From: Hymenobacter sp.
GTDB lineage: Bacteria; Bacteroidota; Bacteroidia; Cytophagales; Hymenobacteraceae
DNA: 23,263 nucleotides
Direction of reading: 5' to 3'
NCBI GenBank assembly: GCA_025362615.1
Contig: JANYFQ010000438.1
Span: 1 to 23,263, forward strand
In this document: positions 1 to 7,063 of the stretch, one piece after another
How the letters are laid out: each line of letters starts with the position of its first letter
Numbering within the stretch: position 1 is the stretch's first letter
The notes under the pieces: generated by a model
Told to the model about the DNA's origin: nothing
Databases searched by the model: none
The model's input: only the letters and a program-made list of their open reading frames with translations
Position numbers and translations under genes: made by a program

Positions 1-1
1 C

Positions 2-469
2 GCCTGCGGCGGCACGCCCGGCCCCCAGGACTGCTTCCTGGTGCTGCGCGGCCTCAAAACCCTGCACCTGCGGATGCAGCGCCACTGCGAAAACGGCCGC
101 GCCGTGGCCGAGTACCTGCGCCAGCACCCCAAAGTAGAAAAAGTGTACTGGCCCGGCTTCGAAAACCACCCCAACCACGCCGTGGCCGCCCGGCAAATGC
201 GCGATTTCGGCGGCATGATTTCCTTCGTCCTCAAGGGCGACCGTCAGGAGGACGCCATCGCCGTGCTCGAGAAATTCCAGTACTTCACCCTGGCCGAAAG
301 CCTGGGCGGCGTCGAAAGCCTTTCGGGCCACCCCGCCACCATGACGCACGCCAGCATCCCGGCCGAGCAGCGCCGCAAGTCGGGCCTCTCCGACTCGCTC
401 ATCCGCCTGAGCGTGGGCATCGAGGACGCTGAGGACCTGATTGACGACCTGGCCCAGGCCATCGGGTAG
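2..469 (+). CDS. Cystathionine gamma-synthase/lyase family, C-terminal part (5' end outside window)
   Basis: This is the last ~155 residues of a Cys/Met-metabolism PLP-dependent enzyme (full family length about 380), which handles cystathionine or related thioethers in the cytosol. The frame is open from base 2. The visible part has the family's GPQDCFLVLRGLKTLHLRM helix near its beginning, the substrate/PLP-domain loop LGGVESLSGHPATMTHASIP, and the terminal SLIRLSVGIEDAEDLIDDL helix, where the Arg is the usual carboxylate-binding residue. The PLP lysine lies upstream and is not visible. These features place the fragment in the MetB/MetC/CGL superfamily. They do not separate synthase from gamma-lyase, so no symbol is given. 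It ends convergently with the next gene, leaving only about 30 bases of very GC-rich sequence between them. Confidence 0.9.
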   Translation, partial: ACGGTPGPQDCFLVLRGLKTLHLRMQRHCENGRAVAEYLRQHPKVEKVYWPGFENHPNHAVAARQMRDFGGMISFVLKGDRQEDAIAVLEKFQYFTLAESLGGVESLSGHPATMTHASIPAEQRRKSGLSDSLIRLSVGIEDAEDLIDDLAQAIG

Positions 470-501
470 GGGCGGGCGGGCCGGCCCCGGCCGGGCCGAA
501 A

Positions 502-966
502 TTAGTTGCCGGGGGCGGGGGCCGGGGCTGCGCCCGGCACCGGGCCGCTGGGGGCCGCTGCGGGCGGCTCCGGCGGGGCCGGGGCCGGGGCTTTTTTGGC
601 GGCCCGGGGCTTGCGCACCGATTTATTGACGGTGTAGCCGTAGGTGCCCATCGCGTGCAGGTTGTCGGGGCCGAGGTGGCCTTGCAGCACTTTGGCCGCC
701 CGCTGCACCAGGCCCACGCCCTCGGCCACCACCCGGTTGCGCTGCTGGTAGAGCTTCTCGACTTCTTTGAGCAGGTCTTCGGCCCGTTTCTGGGCGGCCA
801 GGGCGGCGGGCACCTGGGCCGCCGCTGCCGCCACGGCGGCGGCCAGCTCGCCGCCGATGGGTCCGTCGGGGCCGTGTTGGGCAATGCCTTTGCCCACGGC
901 GGCCAGCAGCGCGAGCACGGCCACGGGCTTCGTGGCTCCGGGAATGGGAATGCGGGCGTGGGCCAC
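502..966 (-). CDS. Small Ala-rich protein of unknown function
   Basis: I do not recognise this protein. With the GTG start at 966 it has 154 residues: a hydrophobic Ala/Leu-rich segment (PVAVLALLAAVGKG, about residues 14-27), an Ala-rich helix, a charged helix (RAEDLLKEVEKLYQQRNRVV), the phrase NLHAMGTYGYTVNKSVRKPR, and a low-complexity Pro/Ala/Gly tail. The frame is open upstream to 1092. I prefer 966 because an exact Bacteroidota -7 box on the minus strand (TACATTTG, 1006-1013) lies between the two starts and would put the transcript start near 1000, with a leader of about 33 nt. The ordered middle and Pro-rich tail argue for a real protein rather than a shadow. Helical packing or DNA/surface binding would be guesses. 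Confidence 0.65.
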   Translation of the reverse strand: MAHARIPIPGATKPVAVLALLAAVGKGIAQHGPDGPIGGELAAAVAAAAAQVPAALAAQKRAEDLLKEVEKLYQQRNRVVAEGVGLVQRAAKVLQGHLGPDNLHAMGTYGYTVNKSVRKPRAAKKAPAPAPPEPPAAAPSGPVPGAAPAPAPGN

Positions 967-1005
967 GGCAGGGGTCGGGCCGGCGGACGTGTGCCCGGCC
1001 CGGCT

Positions 1006-1013
1006 CAAATGTA
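1006..1013 (-). promoter_or_regulatory. Candidate -7 promoter element for the 502-966 gene
   Basis: The minus strand reads TACATTTG, an exact match to the Bacteroidota -7 consensus TAnnTTTG, about 40 nt before the chosen GTG. No good TTTG -33 element is seen at the usual distance. The preceding bases (GGCGC) match those before the -7 box at 10235-10242. Confidence 0.5.
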
Positions 1014-1219
1014 GCGCCCGCCGCCGGTTTGGTGCCGCCGGCCCGCTCGTGCGTGCGCCGCCGCCGCCCGCGCTGCCGGCCCCTGCGCCCACGTGCGCGG
1101 CACTGTCGCAATTATTTGCGGAGGGCTGTCAGCTAAAAAAGCGGTGCCCGGTTATTTCTAAGGGAAGTACTTATTTAACCAAGTTCTCCACGTAAAACCA
1201 TCAACGCACAACTCAAACG

Positions 1220-1280
1220 CAAAACCGGCCCCCAAAAATGTTTGAGGGGGGTGCTCAAACATTTTTGGGGGCCGGTTTTG
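1220..1280. repeat. 26-bp perfect inverted repeat (hairpin)
   Basis: The arms are 1220-1245 and 1255-1280, perfectly complementary (starting CAAAACCGGCCCCCAAAAAT) around a 9-nt G-rich loop. A run of T lies within each arm rather than after it. The hairpin could terminate transcription on either strand, but it is more than 360 nt beyond the stop of the 1648-2640 gene, so it may instead be an intergenic palindromic repeat. Confidence 0.8.
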
Positions 1281-1360
1281 TCCGGTGCCAGTGGCTGGCA
1301 GGTAGTCGGGGAGCAGCTCCGGGCTGGCCGCCGCCGCTCCAGGGGGGGGTGACGAAGGCC

Positions 1361-1408
1361 CTGACCGCAGCCCCGGCTTCGGGCCTGACCGCGGCCCCGG
1401 CTTCGGGC
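1361..1408. repeat. 24-bp tandem duplication
   Basis: Two adjacent copies of a 24-bp unit beginning CTGACCGC (1361-1384 and 1385-1408) differ at one base (A/G). They lie in non-coding sequence and no function is visible. Confidence 0.8.
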
Positions 1409-1647
1409 CTGGCTGGGCGCGGCTGCGCTCAACGGCGCAGGCGAACCTGGTCGTACAAGGCTACGAAGGCATCGAAACCAAAGCCCGGCACAAAAGCCGC
1501 CATGTCCGTGCCGAAGAGTTGCCCCCGTTCGTTGCGCGAACGAAAGGGCCGTTCGCTGGCATCGGACGCAGCACCGGCCCCGGTGCCGCTGATGCAAGAC
1601 CTCATCCCGCAGGCAACTGCCCGCTGCGCCGCGCTGCCCGGCGCAGC

Positions 1648-2640
1648 CTATTTCCCGCCCGCCGAGTTCCCGTCCAGAATCTGAAACAACTCGTCGAGCT
1701 TTGGGGTGAGGATGATTTCGGTGCGGCGGTTTACGGCCTTGTTCTGGGGCGTGTCGTTGGCCGTCAGGGGCACGTACAGCGAGCGGCCCGAGGCCGTGAT
1801 GCGGGCCGGCGTAACGCCGCCAGTGGCCAGCAGGCGGGCTATTTCGGTGGCCCGCAGGGCGCTCAGGTCCCAGTTGTCGGCGAGGCCGGCGGTGCCCGTG
1901 CGGATGGGCACGTTGTCGGTGTGGCCTTCCACCACCACGTTCACGTCCTTTTGCTCTTGCAGCACGGTGGCGAGTTTTTTCAGGGCCTCCTGGCCCTTGG
2001 GGTCCACTTTGGTCGAACCCGATTTGAAGAGCAATTGCTCGGAAAGGCTCACATAGACCTTGCCGTCCTTGAGCTTCACCTGCAGGTCGGCGCTGTTGAA
2101 GCTGAGCAGCGCCTTGCTCACGCGGGCCTTGAGGTCGGCCACGGCCTTGTCCTTGTCGGCCAGGGCTTGGGTGAGTTCGGTGAGCTTGGCTTCGCGGGTT
2201 TTGAGGTCGGCGGCGAGGCGGTCGTTGTCGGCTTTGCTGCGTTGCAAATTCACCTCGGCGGTGCCCAGCTCAGCCTCGCGGCGGGCGAGGTCGCGGGCTA
2301 CTTTGTCGTAGTCGGAGGACTTGTTGGCCAGCTCGCGGTCGGAGTTTTTGAGCAGCTTGTCGTAGCTGTTGTTCAGCTCGTTGTAAAGCATCCGGGTTTT
2401 GCGGTAGGCGATGCCGGTCTGGGCCGAATCGACGCTGAGGCGCTTGGTTTCGAGGCGCAGCTGGGCGGCCTCGTCGGTGGCTTTTTTCAGCTCGGTGGTG
2501 GCGGTGCGGAGCTGGCGCTCGGCGGCCTCTTTGCCCTGCGCGTCGGCCGCCTGCCGGGCCTTGAGGTCGTCGTGGCGCTTGGCCGTCACGCAGCCGGTGA
2601 GGGCGGCGGCAGCCAGCAGGTAGGGGAGGAGGATTTTCAC
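1648..2640 (-). CDS. OmpA-family lipoprotein with long coiled coil
   Basis: This 330-residue protein is a predicted outer-membrane or periplasmic lipoprotein that ties the membrane to peptidoglycan. Residues 1-17 form a lipoprotein signal ending in LTGC (lipidated Cys17). Residues ~20-175 are rich in Lys, Glu, Ala and Leu without Pro, a long coiled coil. Residues ~195-320 are an OmpA/MotB domain with the VVVEGHTDNVPI and NWDLSALRATEIARLL motifs and a closing NRRTEIILTPK strand; the Asp and Arg of these motifs are the family's peptidoglycan (diaminopimelate) contacts. NVPI and NWDLSALRA resemble MotB-like OmpA proteins more than classical OmpA. It stands alone, with hairpin repeats upstream (2652-2742). 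It is clearly not a paralogue of the 4156/5290 pair, which lack the coiled coil. Confidence 0.92.
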   Translation of the reverse strand: MKILLPYLLAAAALTGCVTAKRHDDLKARQAADAQGKEAAERQLRTATTELKKATDEAAQLRLETKRLSVDSAQTGIAYRKTRMLYNELNNSYDKLLKNSDRELANKSSDYDKVARDLARREAELGTAEVNLQRSKADNDRLAADLKTREAKLTELTQALADKDKAVADLKARVSKALLSFNSADLQVKLKDGKVYVSLSEQLLFKSGSTKVDPKGQEALKKLATVLQEQKDVNVVVEGHTDNVPIRTGTAGLADNWDLSALRATEIARLLATGGVTPARITASGRSLYVPLTANDTPQNKAVNRRTEIILTPKLDELFQILDGNSAGGK

Positions 2641-2651
2641 GGGACGAAGTA

Positions 2652-2742
2652 GTAGCGCGGGTTTTCAACCCGCGCGTTGGGCGGCAGGTTGCGTGTCAAA
2701 TTGAGTTCGGGTTGGGAAGCGCGGGCGTCAACCCCGCGCTAC
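2652..2742. repeat. Nested inverted repeats between the OmpA lipoprotein and accD
   Basis: Two hairpins, 2655-2675 (GCGCGGGTTTTCAACCCGCGC) and 2718-2740, lie inside an outer pair of arms, GTAGCGCGGG (2652-2661) and CCCGCGCTAC (2733-2742). The core CGGGTTTTCAACCCG recurs at 6047-6061, which suggests a dispersed palindromic repeat rather than a gene-specific regulator. Confidence 0.7.
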
Positions 2743-2805
2743 GGCCCGCAAAGTAACGCCGTTTCGGCCCGCCCGCCCGCCCCAAAACCGGGTTTCTTTT
2801 CGGCC

Positions 2806-2813
2806 TACCTTTG
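2806..2813 (+). promoter_or_regulatory. Probable accD promoter, -7 element
   Basis: TACCTTTG is an exact TAnnTTTG match and is the same octamer as in the rplS and lptD promoters. It predicts a transcript start near 2820 and a leader of about 87 nt, which includes the 8-nt-period array at 2865-2904. The -33 region is weak. Its position also argues against any start for accD upstream of 2820. Confidence 0.6.
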
Positions 2814-2864
2814 CAGGCCTTGTGCCAGTATGAGCCGCCTCCGTGCCCCACCGGTGCCCGCCCC

Positions 2865-2904
2865 ATTCACTCATTCGCTCATTCGCTCACTCACTCATTG
2901 ACAA
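2865..2904 (+). repeat. 8-nt-period degenerate array in the accD leader
   Basis: Five consecutive octamers read ATTCACTC, ATTCGCTC, ATTCGCTC, ACTCACTC and ATTGACAA, ending 2 nt before the accD ATG. The first 19 nt (2865-2883) recur in inverted orientation exactly at the end of accD (3757-3775). Confidence 0.8.
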
Positions 2905-2906
2905 AC

Positions 2907-3761
2907 ATGGCTTGGTTCCGCCGCGAAGAAAAGGGCATCAGCACGCCCACCGAACAGAAAAAGGAAACGCCCGATGGCCTGTGGTACAAGTGCCCCGAGT
3001 GCAAGACCGTGGCCACGATGGCCGAGCACAAGCGCCTGTTGCACGTGTGCGCCAACTGTGCCCACCACGACCGCATCGACGCCGCCGATTACTTCGACTT
3101 CCTCTTTGACGACGGCCAGTACACCGAGCTCGACGCCGACCTGACCTCGGCCGACCCGCTGCACTTCGTGGACACCAAAAATTACCCGCAGCGGGTGGCC
3201 GCCACCCAAAAAAGTACCGGCCTGAAAGATGCCCTGCGCTCGGCCCACGGCCTCAGCGCCGGGCAGCCGCTGGTGATTGCCGCCATGGATTTTAAGTTCA
3301 TCGGCGGCTCGATGGGCTCGGTGGTGGGCGAGAAAATTGCCCGCGCCATCGACTACGCCCGCACCCACCGGCTGCCGTTTCTGATGATTTCGCGCTCCGG
3401 CGGCGCCCGCATGATGGAGGCCGGCTATTCGCTCATGCAGATGGCCAAAACCTCGGCCCGCCTCGCCCTGCTCGCCGAAGCCGGCCTGCCCTACGTGAGC
3501 CTGCTGACCGACCCCACCACGGGCGGCGTCACGGCGAGCTTCGCCATGCTCGGCGACTTCAACATCGCCGAGCCCGGCGCCCTCATCGGCTTCGCCGGCC
3601 CCCGCGTCATCAAAGAAACCATCGGCAAAGACCTCCCCAAAGGCTTCCAAAGCGCCGAGTTTGTGCTCGAACACGGCTTCCTCGACTTCATCGTGGACCG
3701 CCGCGAGCTCAAGCAGCGCCTGGCCGATGTATTTGGGATGCTGCTGCCGGTTGTTCAATGA
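2907..3761 (+). CDS. accD: Acetyl-CoA carboxylase, carboxyltransferase subunit beta
   Basis: This 284-residue protein is the beta half of the carboxyltransferase that moves CO2 from carboxybiotin to acetyl-CoA, the first step of fatty-acid synthesis. The N-terminal zinc ribbon is present (Cys29, Cys32, Cys48, Cys51). The carboxyltransferase fold follows, with FIGGSMGSVVGEK, the oxyanion/CoA loop SRSGGARMMEA, and DPTTGGVTASFAMLGD followed by GFAGPRVIKETIGKDLPKGFQ. The length is slightly below E. coli AccD (304). The ATG at 2907 (MAWFRREEKG) is the family start; in-frame codons upstream encode low-complexity sequence from the octamer array. accA is not in the window. The stop codon lies inside an inverted octamer array that leads directly into a large palindrome. 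Confidence 0.97.
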   Translation: MAWFRREEKGISTPTEQKKETPDGLWYKCPECKTVATMAEHKRLLHVCANCAHHDRIDAADYFDFLFDDGQYTELDADLTSADPLHFVDTKNYPQRVAATQKSTGLKDALRSAHGLSAGQPLVIAAMDFKFIGGSMGSVVGEKIARAIDYARTHRLPFLMISRSGGARMMEAGYSLMQMAKTSARLALLAEAGLPYVSLLTDPTTGGVTASFAMLGDFNIAEPGALIGFAGPRVIKETIGKDLPKGFQSAEFVLEHGFLDFIVDRRELKQRLADVFGMLLPVVQ

Positions 3762-3780
3762 GCGAATGAGTGAATTGCCA
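3757..3780 (-). repeat. Inverted copy of the accD leader array
   Basis: AATGAGCG, AATGAGTG and AATTGCCA follow one another here. Positions 3757-3775 are the exact reverse complement of 2865-2883, so accD is flanked by a 19-bp inverted repeat. The accD stop codon (3759-3761) is part of it. Confidence 0.8.
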
Positions 3781-4047
3781 CCGTTACGCCTTACCCCGAA
3801 GGGGTTACACAACACAGCCGGGGGTTGGCGACCACCGGGAGCCTACCCCCGGTTTGGGTACGGCGGATGCCCGAACCCCAACGGGGTTCCACGGACGTTG
3901 AACGGCGACCGGGCGGCGGCAGTAGAACCCCGTTGGGGTTCGGCCAGCCTTGCCATCCAGTCCGGGGGTAGGCTTCCTGCGGTCGCCAACCCCCGGCTGT
4001 GTTGTGTAACCCCTTCGGGGTAAGGCGTAACGGTGGCAATTCACTCA
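3767..4047. repeat. 281-bp imperfect palindromic element downstream of accD
   Basis: The element is symmetric about position 3907. The outer ~60-80 bases of each arm match almost perfectly (TGAGTGAATTGCCACCGTTA at 3767 pairs with 4028-4047), and the inner part is more diverged. It contains smaller palindromes such as CCCCGAAGGGG and, on both sides, GAACCCCAACGGGGTTC. Because of the symmetry both strands encode nearly the same 85-residue frame (MSELPPLRLTPKGLHNTAGG at each end). I regard these frames as by-products and not genes. No transposase or clear target-site duplication is seen. A non-autonomous palindromic (MITE- or REP-like) element is the likeliest reading. Confidence 0.8.
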
Positions 4048-4081
4048 CTCATTCACTCCTTGATTGCTGGCACAACCTTTG

Positions 4082-4113
4082 AAAAGCCCGTTTCGGCCAC
4101 GAAACGGGTTTTT
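4082..4113. terminator. Factor-independent terminator, bidirectional in form
   Basis: A 14-bp stem (AAAAGCCCGTTTCG at 4082-4095, complementary to 4100-4113, one G-U pair) closes over the tetraloop GCCA, with A and T runs at its ends. It probably ends the accD transcript and isolates the downstream OmpA gene. Confidence 0.8.
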
Positions 4114-4155
4114 CCGTTCAAGGCTAAAATTTAACCTCACCCCAGAAATTTTCTC

Positions 4156-4899
4156 ATGAACACTCCCAAATCTTTGCTCGCGGTATTGATGGCTTTTGTG
4201 CTGTTGTTTAGCTCCTGCGCCACGTCGCAGCAGGCCACCACGCAGCCCGACCTGTCGGGCAACAACGGCACCGGGCAACGCAAAACCGGCATGAACAAAA
4301 AAACCAAAGGCGGCCTGATTGGGGCCGGCGGCGGGGCGGCCATTGGGGCCGTGGTGGGCGGGCTGCTCGGTGGCGGCCGGGGCACGGCCATCGGGGCCAT
4401 CATCGGGGCCACGGCGGGCGGCACGGCCGGCGTACTCATCGGCAACAAAATGGACAAGCAGGCCGCCGACTTGCAGCGCGACATGGCCAACGCCAAAGTT
4501 GAGCGCGTGGGCGAAGGCATCAAAATCACCTTCGATTCGGGCATTTTGTTCGACACCAACAAGGCCGACCTGCGGGCCGCCTCGCAAACCGACATCAGCA
4601 AGATGGCCGCCGTATTGCAGAAATACCCCGACACCAATGTTATCGTCGAAGGTCACACCGATGCCTCGGGCTCTGATGCCATCAACCTGCCCCTGAGCGA
4701 GCGCCGCGCCCAGGCCGTGGCCAGCGCCACCATCGCCACCGGCGTCGATGCCAGCCGTGTAAGCACCCACGGCTACGGTGCAACGCAGCCGGTGGGTGAC
4801 AACACCACCGCCGCAGGCAAGCAGGCCAACCGTCGCGTAGAAGTAGCCATCTTCGCCAACGAAAAAATGAAGAAAGCCGCCGAAAAAGGCGAACTGTAA
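4156..4899 (+). CDS. Glycine-zipper/OmpA-domain lipoprotein (YiaD-like)
   Basis: This 247-residue envelope lipoprotein is predicted to anchor the outer membrane to peptidoglycan. The signal (1-20) ends in FSSC with lipidated Cys21. A short Thr/Gln linker leads to a glycine-zipper segment (residues ~52-98: repeated GGLIGAGGGAAIGAVVGG-type motifs). A linker helix (KQAADLQRDMANAKVERVGE) precedes the OmpA domain (~121-235), which has ITFDSGILFDTN, VEGHTDASGSDAIN, LSERRAQAV and NRRVEVAIFAN. Asp169 and the NRR arginines match the family's peptidoglycan-binding residues. The next gene is a close paralogue in the same orientation. A strong terminator follows the stop, so the two are probably transcribed separately. 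Confidence 0.93.
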   Translation: MNTPKSLLAVLMAFVLLFSSCATSQQATTQPDLSGNNGTGQRKTGMNKKTKGGLIGAGGGAAIGAVVGGLLGGGRGTAIGAIIGATAGGTAGVLIGNKMDKQAADLQRDMANAKVERVGEGIKITFDSGILFDTNKADLRAASQTDISKMAAVLQKYPDTNVIVEGHTDASGSDAINLPLSERRAQAVASATIATGVDASRVSTHGYGATQPVGDNTTAAGKQANRRVEVAIFANEKMKKAAEKGEL

Positions 4900-4932
4900 G
4901 CCCGGAGCTTCGCACCGTTCGTGCCGCATCGC

Positions 4933-4967
4933 AAAAGAGCCACTCCGCTGTTGGAGTGGCTCTTTTT
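4933..4967 (+). terminator. Factor-independent terminator after the OmpA lipoprotein
   Basis: AAAAGAGCCACTCC (4933-4946) pairs perfectly with 4953-4966 over a 6-nt loop and is followed by a T run, 34 nt beyond the stop codon. Confidence 0.9.
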
Positions 4968-5039
4968 GGTTTTCGGGTTTTCGGTATTGCTCAACACTAA
5001 AAACTAAAAGTCAATGCTGTCCAGCAAGTTGGGTTTGGT

Positions 5040-5135
5040 GCGGGCGGGCGGCTTTTTTGCCGCCCGCCCGCTTTGGGTAGCCGGTAAGACCGCCTGAGAA
5101 AAGCGGGCGGGCGGCAAAAAAAGCCGTCCGCCCGT
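5040..5135. repeat. Pair of GC-rich hairpins with related arms
   Basis: Hairpin 1 (5040-5071) has 13-bp arms GCGGGCGGGCGGC and its complement around T6. Hairpin 2 (5103-5135) uses the same left arm around A7, with two deviations in its right arm. The two are inverted copies of one another, with T6 replaced by A7. Hairpin 1 could act as a terminator, but the upstream gene already has one, so a dispersed palindromic element is more likely. Confidence 0.75.
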
Positions 5136-5289
5136 ACCGGTCTGTAGCCTCCACCAACTTTCCAAACAGCTTCACCAGTAATCGGCAACTGCCCTCGATT
5201 TGGCAAGGTGCTTGTAATTGTCGAACTTGCAGCCGATTTCAGGGAGTAGCCGACTGGTTGCACCTTTTTTTACCCATTTTTTTGAAACC

Positions 5290-6036
5290 ATGACCAAAAC
5301 CAATTCCTTGCTGTCGCTCGTGGCAGCGTTTTCGTTGCTGTTCAACAGCTTCGCGCAAGCCCAAACCGGCACCACAACCACAACGACGACCAAAACGACT
5401 GTTGGCTCGGGCCGCCCCAAAGGCACGATGAGCAAAACACTGAAAGGCGGCCTGATTGGCGGCCTCGGCGGGGCCGTGGCGGGCGGCGTGGCGGGCCGTT
5501 TGATTGGCGGCAAGTCGGGCACGGCCAAAGGGGCCATTATCGGGGCCGTAGTGGGCGGCACGGCCGGTGCCCTCATCGGCCGCAAAATGGACAAGCAAGC
5601 CGCCGAACTGCGCCGCGACCTCGAAGGTGCCACCGTGGAGCGCGTGGGCGAAGGCATCAAAATCACCTTTGCATCGGGCATTCTGTTCGCTACCAACTCG
5701 GCGGCCCTCACCCCCGAAGCAGCCGGCAACATGACCCAGATGGCCGAAACCATGGCCAAATATGCCGACACCAACGTCATCATCGAAGGCCACACCGATG
5801 CTTCGGGCAGCACCGCCATCAACCAGCCGCTGAGCGAGCGCCGCGCCCAGGCCGTGGCCAACCAGCTCACCACCAACGGCATTGACTCGGCCCGCATCAC
5901 GGCCACGGGCTACGGTTCGAGCCAGCCGGTGGGCGACAATGCCACGGCGGCCGGCAAGTCGGCCAACCGTCGGGTTGAAGTGGCCATCTTCGCCAACGAC
6001 AAAATGCAGAAAGCCGCTAAGCGCGGTTTGTTGTAA
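5290..6036 (+). CDS. Glycine-zipper/OmpA-domain secreted protein, paralogue of the 4156 gene
   Basis: This 248-residue exported protein shares the architecture of its upstream neighbour. An Sec signal ends at SFAQA before QTG, but there is no lipobox Cys, so it should be soluble in the periplasm or held by its zipper and not lipidated. A Thr-rich tract follows (TTTTTTTKTT), then a glycine zipper (GGLIGGLGGAVAGGVAGRLIGG, residues ~53-98) and an OmpA domain with ITFASGILFATN, IEGHTDASGSTAINQPLSERRAQAV and NRRVEVAIFANDKM. Long stretches are identical to the 4156 product (VERVGEGIKITF, KMDKQAAEL), showing a local duplication. I chose the ATG at 5290 because the signal peptide begins there; the 24 upstream codons lack signal character. 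Confidence 0.92.
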   Translation: MTKTNSLLSLVAAFSLLFNSFAQAQTGTTTTTTTKTTVGSGRPKGTMSKTLKGGLIGGLGGAVAGGVAGRLIGGKSGTAKGAIIGAVVGGTAGALIGRKMDKQAAELRRDLEGATVERVGEGIKITFASGILFATNSAALTPEAAGNMTQMAETMAKYADTNVIIEGHTDASGSTAINQPLSERRAQAVANQLTTNGIDSARITATGYGSSQPVGDNATAAGKSANRRVEVAIFANDKMQKAAKRGLL

Positions 6037-6044
6037 GCGCGTAA

Positions 6045-6063
6045 CACGGGTTTTCAACCCGTG
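6045..6063. repeat. Small hairpin of the CGGGTTTTCAACCCG family
   Basis: CACGGGTTTTCAACCCGTG forms a perfect short hairpin 8 nt after the stop of the OmpA paralogue. Its 15-nt core is identical to the hairpin at 2655-2675. Confidence 0.65.
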
Positions 6064-6075
6064 CCGCCCGGTCCG

Positions 6076-6112
6076 AAAGCGGCAGCCCCACGGTGGGGCT
6101 GCCGCTTTTTTT
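6076..6112 (+). terminator. Factor-independent terminator after the second OmpA paralogue
   Basis: AAAGCGGCAGCCCCA (6076-6090) pairs with 6094-6108 over a 3-nt loop and is followed by a T run. It ends the 5290 transcript. Confidence 0.9.
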
Positions 6113-6188
6113 GTGTCCGTTTTAGGCCTGCTGCCGCTGCCCGGTTTCAACCGGCAACACCAGCCAAAGGCCCGCCGTAAGGCTGCCC

Positions 6189-6956
<768 letters not shown>

Positions 6957-6990
6957 GCTTTGGCTGACAGTCGATGGCCGTCAGTCACCA

Positions 6991-7063
6991 GCTATTAGCT
7001 TCGCAGTGGCGGCGGCCAGTACCATTTAGCAAGCTAACAGCTAGCAGCTAATAGCCAACAGCT
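6991..7063 (+). repeat. 7-nt-period degenerate array with inverted partner, radical SAM leader
   Basis: Positions 7032-7063 read as heptamers (AGCTAAC, AGCTAGC, AGCTAAT, AGCCAAC, AGCT), ending 7 nt before the next ATG. GCTATTAGCT at 6991-7000 is the inverted partner of AGCTAATAGC at 7046-7055. No gene lies here. Confidence 0.7.

Larger units (their letters stand above)
967..1647. other. 681-base stretch without a confident gene
   Basis: This region lies between two minus-strand genes. It holds a -7 promoter element (1006-1013), a 26-bp hairpin (1220-1280) and a 24-bp tandem duplication (1361-1408). It also contains one short minus-strand frame, 1429-1605 (58 codons, ATG start, 42 nt after the stop of the OmpA lipoprotein), whose second half (GQLFGTDMAAFVPGFGFDAF) looks more protein-like than its surroundings. 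The longer open frames that cross the hairpin are accidents of GC-rich sequence. I see no tRNA or other RNA gene here. Confidence 0.6.
3762..4155. other. 394-base intergenic region between accD and the OmpA lipoprotein
   Basis: This stretch holds the 281-bp palindrome (3767-4047), a further octamer array (4039-4062), a factor-independent terminator (4082-4113) and about 40 AT-rich bases before the 4156 start that probably contain its promoter (TAAAATTT near 4124). I see no gene. Confidence 0.65.
4900..5289. other. 390-base intergenic region between the two OmpA paralogues
   Basis: It contains the terminator at 4933-4967, the paired hairpins at 5040-5135, and about 150 bases before the next start that must hold its promoter; TTTG at 5199-5202 followed by TAATTGTC is only a weak candidate. 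An 88-codon minus frame across the hairpins looks like noise. No gene is supported. Confidence 0.55.

Noticed and set aside
1175..1684. Frames on both strands across the 26-bp hairpin and the 24-bp duplication
   Set aside because: The composition is Arg/Pro/Ser-rich noise and the frames depend on the repeats. No domain is seen.
1519..2652. 377-codon plus-strand frame over the OmpA lipoprotein
   Set aside because: It is the complement of a clear OmpA lipoprotein gene, with Gly/Val/Leu-rich noise and no recognisable domain.
2895..3815. 306-codon minus-strand frame over accD
   Set aside because: Antisense shadow of accD with no family features.
3661..4048. Two mirrored frames of about 85 shared codons in the palindrome
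   Set aside because: Their similarity follows from the DNA palindrome. Neither has a promoter or a domain, and the plus-strand one begins inside accD.
4997..5263. 88-codon minus-strand frame across the paired hairpins
   Set aside because: It is built mainly from the hairpin sequence and has no start context or similarity I recognise.
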